Origin: Mycobacterium sp.
GTDB lineage: Bacteria; Actinomycetota; Actinomycetes; Mycobacteriales; Mycobacteriaceae
Direction of reading: 5' to 3'
DNA: 64,000 bases
NCBI RefSeq assembly: GCF_029961025.1
Contig: NZ_JASBVP010000002.1
Location: 248,001-312,000 of the forward strand
The position numbers and the translations under genes are program-made. Under the pieces are notes generated by a model. It was not told the DNA's origin. It worked only from the letters and a program-made list of their open reading frames with translations, and did not search any database. Within the stretch, counting starts at the first letter, position 1. The number at the start of each line of letters is the position of its first letter. This document shows, one piece after another, positions 57,554 through 64,000 of the stretch.

Positions 57554-60500
57554 TCAGCGCACCGGAAACGGTTTTTTCACTCGGGCCATTCCGCGCTCCA
57601 GCGCCGCCACGATGCTCGGGCGCAACCCGGCCGGCGGAATGATGCGGTGAACCGAACCCACCCGGCGGGCCCGCTCCACGGTGTGCACGGCTTCGAACTC
57701 CGCTGCCACCTCGCCGAGCTTGTCCGACCGCACGGCCGCCCGGACCGCGGAGAGCTTTACCCGCAACCGCGCGCTGATCGCCGCGTCCGTGCAGGCGGCA
57801 AGCTGCCCCTCCAGCTCGCGCACCGCCGGGTCCGCGGCGGTGCGCTTGTTGACCTCGCGGGTGAACACCACCGCCGCGGCCGGTGCGCCGCCGATCACCG
57901 AGGCGAACGATCCCTCGACGGCAAGCACCTCCATGTTCTCGTTCAACGCGTTGGAGAACACCACGAAAGCCCCGCCGTGGTAGCGCGAGATCACAGTGAA
58001 GACGATCGGTCCGTCGAAGTTGACAATGCCCCTCCCGATTTCGGCGCCGTACTCCAGCTGAAGCTTGCGCAAGGATTCCGGTGAGCCGTCGAAACCCGAC
58101 AGGTTGGCCAGCACCACCAAGGGCCGGTTTCCGCTGGAGGCGTTGATCGCGCGGGCGGTCTTTTTCGAGGACTGCGGGAAAAGGGTTCCCGACGTCCACT
58201 GGTCCGGCCCGTCGGCAGGATGCCACCCCTTACGTGGGATGACCCGCGACTCGATGCCGATGACGCACACCGGGATTCCGCCGATGTGAGCGTCGAACAC
58301 CACCGCGGTGTCGGCGTCGGCCATGTCGGCCCACCGCTCGAGCACCGGATGATCCTGATCGACCACCGCGCGCATGACGGTCCGGATGTCGAACGGCTTC
58401 TTGCGATCCTTGTTGACGCTGGGCGAGAAAATGTCGCCGACGGTGGTGAATTCGCTGGCCGGATGCGCGTGGGGGAAGTCCCGAACGTCGCGGTCCACCG
58501 GGTCGCACGTCACGGCACGGCGCGGAAAACGTTCTCCGGGAGCGACATACGTGTGTTCATAGTGCGCGAACAGAATCTCGCACGCGGCCTGAAGGTTGGG
58601 CGCCCAATATTGGGCCTGCCCGTTGGGCCCCATCACCCGGTCATAGCCGCCGATACCGAAGTTGTCTTCCGCCGAAACCCCGCCGGAGTAATCGAGGGAC
58701 TGCTTGCCGGTGAGCACCATCGCGCTGTCGGGCGTCATGACCAGAATTCCCCTGGTGTGCATCAGCATCGTCGCCTCGGCGTTCCAGTAGGGCTGCGCGC
58801 CGACGTTGATTCCCGCGACGATGACGTTGATTTCACCGCCGTGCTGGGTGAACGTGACGATCCGGCGAAGCGCGCGCGCCACCCAGTCCATGTTCTCGGT
58901 GCCGCTTTGCATGGAAATGGTTGCGCCGGAGGACAACGCGAACCATTCGACCGGCAGCGACAGCTCCTCGGCGAGGTCGATTGCCGCGATCACCCGGGCG
59001 CATTCGGCCTCGGCCACCGTGCCCAGGGCTTTGGTCGGGTCCCCGAACAGCGCGATGCGCGTCACGCCCTCGGGGTAGCGGTCCGTCGGGCGCGAGACCT
59101 TGCCGACGATGAGGCCGGCGGTGTTGCGCCCGTAGGGCCGGTCGACGGGAACCAGCACGCCCGAGGTGTCGAAGTCGTATTCGACGAAACTGCCCTCACC
59201 ACCGGTGAGCAGCGGGACCAGCTCGTAGGGGTAGACCGTGCCGCGGGCTTGCGAGCGCTGCACCTTCTGCGCGTACTCGTCGAGCGGGGGTAGTGGCTCG
59301 GTGGGCGGCTCGGTCACGTTCGCCACGACACCGGCACCGGGACGGTAGGAAAAGCAGATCGCCACCCGCCGGGGCGGCGACGAGGGGCTGTCCTTGACGC
59401 GTGCCAGGATGCTGACCTCTTCCAGGCCGGCATTGATCGTCAGGGGCGCCGTGCGGCGCGCCATCACCGGAGCCCGGTCGGCGGGGATGTCGAGCACCGG
59501 CCACACGAAAAGCGCGACGCGGTTGTTGTCGAGCCGCCTTTTTCCCCGCTGAGCCTGCGCCCGGCGAATGCCGTCCAGGCACGCCGCGAGGGTGCGCTCG
59601 ATGGCCGGTATTCCGACCACCTCGCCGGCCTCGTTGCGCTGGGGGGTGACGTCGCGAACCTCGGCCAGCGCGATGAGGCGCTCATCGGCCGGATTGTCCT
59701 TGGCCACCACGTGGAAAAGATACGTTCCCTCCGCGGCGGGAAGGCGGGTGCCGTCGAAATTCTTCAGCCGCCACAATTCGAGACGTTGACCGGTCAGCGG
59801 GTGCATGTCGCGGATGGTCCGGTCTTCCGCTATGCCGTCGCGCCCCGGGCGAAACGTCACCTGGTGCAGCTGGCGACCGACGACCGTCAGGGTCACCCGG
59901 CGCCAACCGGCCGTGCGGGGATGCGCCACCAGCACCGTACGCAACTCGGTGGACAACTCGTCGCCGTCGGTGGGCGCGTCCGGCCAGGAGAGATAGATAT
60001 CGACGACGAGATCCTCAGCGGCGGGACCGCACATCGCGTCAATGGCGCCGAGGGTGGCGGGCAGCCGCTCGCGGTCGGTCACCGTCGACACCAGGCGCAA
60101 CCGATCACCCGCCAATTCATAGCTGCCGGTAACAAATTGGTCACCTGCCTGTTCGAAGGTCTTGACGTCCTCGAGGGCGCGGATCTCGTAGTACTGGCGC
60201 GTGACCACCTCGAGCAGCGGGCCGGGATCAGAAATACGTTGCGCCAGCAGGTCGATCAACGGCTCCGGGGTTGCGACCAGGGCGTCGATGCGGGATGCGT
60301 AGTCCGGGGCGCCGGGATTCTCGGTGAGATACCGCAGGTGCGCGCGCACCCGGTCATAGGTTTGCTCACGAGCCTTCCGGATCTGCGGCTCGTCGAACAA
60401 CCGGAACCGCAGGTTACGCGAGATGTCGCCGATGACCGGGTAGCGCACCTGGGTCGCGACGATCAGCCGTTCGAGCACCTCGCCCACCGCCGCGGGTAAC

Positions 60501-63052
60501 GCCGAGACCACATCGGCGGTCAGCCAGCGCCCCAGCAGCGCGCTGATCACCGGCACCTGGTTCTCCATGCGCTGCAACGCCAGAAACAACCGGTACACCG
60601 CTTCTTCTAACTCCGGTCCCGGATCAAGGGTGCGGACGTCGTAATCCCGCAGCGCGCGAACGAGTTTCGCGCAAAACGTTGGTGGTAGTCCTTCCAATTG
60701 AGCATCTAGAGAACGCAGGAAGGAATGGAAGTGCTCGCGCGGGCTGTGCACCCGCTCATCGGAGTCCTGTTCGTCCAGCGTCGGGCGGTTGCGGGAAATC
60801 TCACAGATGTCGGCGAAGATGCCCAGCAGTGCGAGCTCGGCCTCGACGAGTTCCGCGTCGTCGTGGGGCAGGCTGTCACGAAGGGCGTCGTATTCGGCGA
60901 GCAACAGACCCGCACGCTCGGCGCTCACGTCATACCCGGTGATCAGGGCGCGGAGTTCGGCCAGGCGGGCCAGGGCTTCGGAGTGCGGGTCGGCATCCTT
61001 TTTCCGGGGCTGGGCGCGGAATTGGACGCGTGGGGCGGCCTGTGCCGCCGCGCTCTCCCCGATCTGCTCCAGGCGCAGCAGCGGGGCACCCGCGTCCACC
61101 TGACTGTTGACGCTCGCCAGCACCTCACGGACACGCCCCGCCGATGGCGCGCGCAGCGCGGTTTCCATCTTCATGCTTTCCAGGACCACGAGGGTGGCGC
61201 CGGCCTCGACCTCGTCGCCGACGGCCACCGGCACGGCGACCACCACCGCCGGAGCCGAAGCCCGGATCAGGCCGGCTTCGTCCCGGCTGATGCGGTGACC
61301 GATGCCGTCCACCTCGACGAGGTAGCCGGTGGGTCCCGCGACCGTGACGAGGTGGAACCGCTGATGGCCGACGGCAAGGCGGCTTTCGTACTCGCTGAGC
61401 CGCTCGAGGTCGACGACGAGTTCGCCGCCGTCCCCCTCGACGCGATAGCTGTGCGGCCCGATCTGCCCCACCGCGAGCCGGTAGGGCTGGCCCTGATAGC
61501 TCAGTTCGACGGTTCTGCCGATGGTGTGGGTCGCGCGCGGCCGACCGCCGCGTGCCGACGCCAGAAAACCCGCCCGTTCCAGGCTCTCCTCGGCGCCATA
61601 CGCTTCGATGGCGGCCGCCGTCAACGCGATGTCCGCGGTGGCCGCGGGTCCGGTCGCAACGCCGACGCCGGTCCGGTCGAGCCAGCCGGTATCGGCCGTG
61701 GCACCGATGACCTCGTCGCGATCGAGCAGGTCGAGCAGAAAAGCCTTGTTGGTCGTGCCCCCGTCGATGACGACGGTCGTCTCCCGCAGCGCGGCGCGCA
61801 ACCGCGCGAACGCTTCGTTACGGTCCCGGCCCCACGCGATGACCTTGGCGATCATCGAGTCGTAGTCGGGCGGGATGACGTCGTCTTGCGCGATCCCGGT
61901 GTCCACGCGCACCCCGGGACCCAGCGGGTACTTCAGCAGCCGCACGGTTCCCGGCGCGGGCGCGAATCCCTTGTCGGCGTCCTCCGCGTTGAGCCGGGCC
62001 TCGACGGCGTGGCCGTACTCGGGTGGGCAGTCGCCGCGCAACGCGCCGCCGGCGGCGACGAGAATCTGCAGTTTCACCAGGTCGATTCCGGTGGTGACCT
62101 CGGTGATCGGATGCTCGACCTGCAGCCGGGTGTTGACCTCCAGGAAGGTGAAGGCCCGCTGCTGCGGCTGGTAGAGGTACTCGACGGTGCCCGCGCCGCG
62201 GTATCCGGCCGCACGGACAAGCTCGGCGGAAACGGCCTTAAGATGCCCGGCCTGCTCCGTGGTGAGCACCGGGGAGCTGGACTCCTCGATGATTTTCTGG
62301 TTGCGGCGCTGGATCGAACAGTCCCGCACCCCGGGCGCCCAGACGTTGCCGTGGTTGTCGGCCACGACTTGGACCTCGACGTGACGGGCGTCGGCGACGA
62401 GGCGTTCGAGGAACACCACCGGGTCGCCGAACGCGCGCTCGGCCTCGCCCGCCGTGCGCTGCAGGGCGACTTGGAGTTCGTCGGGGGAGAACACCTTGCG
62501 GATGCCGCGGCCGCCGCCGCCGCTGCGGGCCTTGACGATCAGCGGATACCCGATGACCTCCGCGTGGCGGGCCGCGTCCCGGTAGCCGCTCACTGGCCCG
62601 CCGCTCCACGGTGCGAGCGGAACACCCACCCTCTCGGCCAGCAGTTTGGCCTGCACCTTGTCGCCGAGGACGCGCATCGCGGCCGGCGGCGGTCCGATGA
62701 ACGTGACGCCCAAACGCGCGCAGAGCTCCGCAAAGGCGATGTCTTCTGCGACGAAACCCCACCCCACCCACACCGCGTCGGCTTGGGACTCCAGCAGCGC
62801 CCGTTGCAGCTCGGCGTGGTCGAGGTAGACGACGCCCGTCGACCTGCGCCGCAGGGTCACCGCCTCGTCGGCTTGGCGGACGAACATCGCCCGGCGTTCG
62901 GCGTCGGTGTGCAAAGCGATAGTCCTGATGCCACACCCGTATTCGGCATTCAGCTCGCGCACCGCCCGAATCAGGCGCACCGCGGCCTCACCCCGGTTAA
63001 CGACCGCAATTCGCCGGGGGAAGCTGACTGTCAACGCGTCACTGGCAACCAT
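57554..63052 (-). CDS. Single-chain acyl-CoA carboxylase: biotin carboxylase, BCCP, eukaryote-like central region, carboxyltransferase (1832 aa)
   Basis: BC (GGGGRGIRKV), biotin motif ESMKMETA, central RLELWRLKNFDGTRLPAAEGTYLFHVVAKD, CT (GRNTAGLIVGKVSRP...GINVGAQPYWNAEA). Confidence 0.9.
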   Translation of the reverse strand: MVASDALTVSFPRRIAVVNRGEAAVRLIRAVRELNAEYGCGIRTIALHTDAERRAMFVRQADEAVTLRRRSTGVVYLDHAELQRALLESQADAVWVGWGFVAEDIAFAELCARLGVTFIGPPPAAMRVLGDKVQAKLLAERVGVPLAPWSGGPVSGYRDAARHAEVIGYPLIVKARSGGGGRGIRKVFSPDELQVALQRTAGEAERAFGDPVVFLERLVADARHVEVQVVADNHGNVWAPGVRDCSIQRRNQKIIEESSSPVLTTEQAGHLKAVSAELVRAAGYRGAGTVEYLYQPQQRAFTFLEVNTRLQVEHPITEVTTGIDLVKLQILVAAGGALRGDCPPEYGHAVEARLNAEDADKGFAPAPGTVRLLKYPLGPGVRVDTGIAQDDVIPPDYDSMIAKVIAWGRDRNEAFARLRAALRETTVVIDGGTTNKAFLLDLLDRDEVIGATADTGWLDRTGVGVATGPAATADIALTAAAIEAYGAEESLERAGFLASARGGRPRATHTIGRTVELSYQGQPYRLAVGQIGPHSYRVEGDGGELVVDLERLSEYESRLAVGHQRFHLVTVAGPTGYLVEVDGIGHRISRDEAGLIRASAPAVVVAVPVAVGDEVEAGATLVVLESMKMETALRAPSAGRVREVLASVNSQVDAGAPLLRLEQIGESAAAQAAPRVQFRAQPRKKDADPHSEALARLAELRALITGYDVSAERAGLLLAEYDALRDSLPHDDAELVEAELALLGIFADICEISRNRPTLDEQDSDERVHSPREHFHSFLRSLDAQLEGLPPTFCAKLVRALRDYDVRTLDPGPELEEAVYRLFLALQRMENQVPVISALLGRWLTADVVSALPAAVGEVLERLIVATQVRYPVIGDISRNLRFRLFDEPQIRKAREQTYDRVRAHLRYLTENPGAPDYASRIDALVATPEPLIDLLAQRISDPGPLLEVVTRQYYEIRALEDVKTFEQAGDQFVTGSYELAGDRLRLVSTVTDRERLPATLGAIDAMCGPAAEDLVVDIYLSWPDAPTDGDELSTELRTVLVAHPRTAGWRRVTLTVVGRQLHQVTFRPGRDGIAEDRTIRDMHPLTGQRLELWRLKNFDGTRLPAAEGTYLFHVVAKDNPADERLIALAEVRDVTPQRNEAGEVVGIPAIERTLAACLDGIRRAQAQRGKRRLDNNRVALFVWPVLDIPADRAPVMARRTAPLTINAGLEEVSILARVKDSPSSPPRRVAICFSYRPGAGVVANVTEPPTEPLPPLDEYAQKVQRSQARGTVYPYELVPLLTGGEGSFVEYDFDTSGVLVPVDRPYGRNTAGLIVGKVSRPTDRYPEGVTRIALFGDPTKALGTVAEAECARVIAAIDLAEELSLPVEWFALSSGATISMQSGTENMDWVARALRRIVTFTQHGGEINVIVAGINVGAQPYWNAEATMLMHTRGILVMTPDSAMVLTGKQSLDYSGGVSAEDNFGIGGYDRVMGPNGQAQYWAPNLQAACEILFAHYEHTYVAPGERFPRRAVTCDPVDRDVRDFPHAHPASEFTTVGDIFSPSVNKDRKKPFDIRTVMRAVVDQDHPVLERWADMADADTAVVFDAHIGGIPVCVIGIESRVIPRKGWHPADGPDQWTSGTLFPQSSKKTARAINASSGNRPLVVLANLSGFDGSPESLRKLQLEYGAEIGRGIVNFDGPIVFTVISRYHGGAFVVFSNALNENMEVLAVEGSFASVIGGAPAAAVVFTREVNKRTAADPAVRELEGQLAACTDAAISARLRVKLSAVRAAVRSDKLGEVAAEFEAVHTVERARRVGSVHRIIPPAGLRPSIVAALERGMARVKKPFPVR

Positions 63053-63152
63053 GTGGCAAGCCTATGCGCCAAACCGCACCACGAACCCGAAATCGAAGCG
63101 GCGGCCGGGCCACCGAAACGGGCCGCAGCCGTAACGCCGGCCACGGGCTGAT

Positions 63153-63182
63153 TTGATAGATTTAGCATCTGCGTGATATAGT
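63153..63182 (+). promoter_or_regulatory. SigA-like promoter TTGATA-N18-TATAGT
   Basis: Located about 40 bp before ATG 63221, RBS AAGGAGA. Confidence 0.6.
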
Positions 63183-63220
63183 AAGCACTGTCGGTTCCAT
63201 CCACTACTTTAAGGAGACAC

Positions 63221-63511
63221 ATGGCTGACACCGCTAGCCCGATCGATATCCTCGACCTTACCCAGAAGCTCGGTGAGCAGTGGGTTTCGGTCGTCAAGCA
63301 GAGCCAGAGCGTGGCTTTGGACGTGACTCGGCGATTCACCGAGAAATTGCCCCAGGTGCCCTCGAGCCTGTCCGAGCTTCCGGCCAAGGCCGGGTTGCCC
63401 GACGTGCCCGCGGTGGCCGCGTACGGCTTCGACCTTGCCGCCGAATTGCTTGCGGCGCAAAAGGATTTCGCCGTGTCCCTGCTGGACGCGCTGACCCCGG
63501 AAAAGGCCTGA
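63221..63511 (+). CDS. Small amphipathic helical protein, phasin-like
   Basis: QWVSVVKQSQSVALDVTRRFTEKLPQVP..., AELLAAQKDFAVSLLDAL. Confidence 0.6.
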   Translation: MADTASPIDILDLTQKLGEQWVSVVKQSQSVALDVTRRFTEKLPQVPSSLSELPAKAGLPDVPAVAAYGFDLAAELLAAQKDFAVSLLDALTPEKA

Positions 63512-63559
63512 GCCATAATCATGTGGTAGCCACCGCACCGTGATCACGAGAGGACGGCG

Positions 63560-63946
63560 ATGTCGGAAGAGCCGGCGAACAGCCGCAGTCTTCTGGGATC
63601 GTTCATTCGCGCGCAGCGACAGATGGCCAATCTGTCGCTGCGCGAACTCTCGGCGATGACGGCGGTGTCCAACCCCTATCTCAGTCAGATCGAGCGCGGA
63701 TTGGCCGAGCCCTCGGCGCGGGTGCTGAAAGCGATCGCCGAGGCGCTTAACCTTTCCGCGGAAGCGCTGTTCACCCAGGCCGGTTTGATTTCGCAATCCG
63801 CCCCACCGGACGATAGTGCGACCGAAACCGCGCTGCGCACCGACCCGCGGCTCACGGCGTCGCAGAAGCAGGCGCTGCTGGCGGTGTACCGCAGCTACAT
63901 CGAGGCGAACAACGACCGGGCCACCGATGACACCGCCGAGCGCTGA
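63560..63946 (+). CDS. XRE-family HTH transcriptional regulator (Rv0474-like)
   Basis: LGSFIRAQRQMANLSLRELSAMTAVSNPYLSQIERGLAEPSARVLKAIAEAL. Confidence 0.88.
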   Translation: MSEEPANSRSLLGSFIRAQRQMANLSLRELSAMTAVSNPYLSQIERGLAEPSARVLKAIAEALNLSAEALFTQAGLISQSAPPDDSATETALRTDPRLTASQKQALLAVYRSYIEANNDRATDDTAER

Positions 63947-64000
63947 TCGGATCGCCCGGATTCCCGCTTTCGCCCATGGATTCGGTGGCGGCCGCGGCAT

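Noticed and set aside
60725-63151. 808-aa plus-strand ORF
   Set aside because: Antisense to the BC half of the carboxylase; no recognisable domain, GC-shadow ORF
1-64000. CRISPR arrays, prophage, IS elements, tRNA/rRNA genes
   Set aside because: No repeat-spacer pattern, transposase/integrase sequence or tRNA/rRNA-like sequence recognised on reading

Overview
High-GC mycobacterial chromosome segment. The protein sequences clearly resemble known Mycobacterium families, but the species is not determinable from the window. From left to right: (1) an aldehyde dehydrogenase N-terminus and the Rv3788-Rv3793-like cell-wall arabinan block (greA-like, GtrA, dprE1, dprE2, aftA, embC), with no embA or embB after embC. 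(2) A candidate mycofactocin-linked methanol/alcohol oxidation island: acs, mftD, mftF, divergent NDMA-type methanol dehydrogenase (mdo/mno-like), His-rich MoxR ATPase, VWA/CoxE-like protein, mftM-like methyltransferase, PrpE-like ligase and Zn-ADH. (3) SnoaL-like protein, acyl-ACP desaturase, CopZ-like protein and a copper-type P-type ATPase. (4) A complete minus-strand mce operon (yrbEA/B, mceA-F, four Mce-associated genes, and a terminal membrane protein made of two homologous halves), preceded by fadD, an NDMA-dependent ADH and an aldehyde dehydrogenase/DUF779 pair. (5) A second copper-type ATPase, DUF5134 protein, three alpha/beta hydrolases, a Cys-containing HTH regulator divergent from DUF2231, a GAF-type regulator, a very large single-chain eukaryote-like acyl-CoA carboxylase, a phasin-like small protein and an Rv0474-like XRE regulator. 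The most striking unexplained signal is a direct repeat, AACCAAC-N4-AACCAAC (11-bp period), found in three intergenic regions. Each copy has the same orientation relative to the downstream gene: the prpE/ADH pair, the mce operon, and the aldehyde dehydrogenase operon. No tRNA, rRNA, CRISPR or transposase was recognised.
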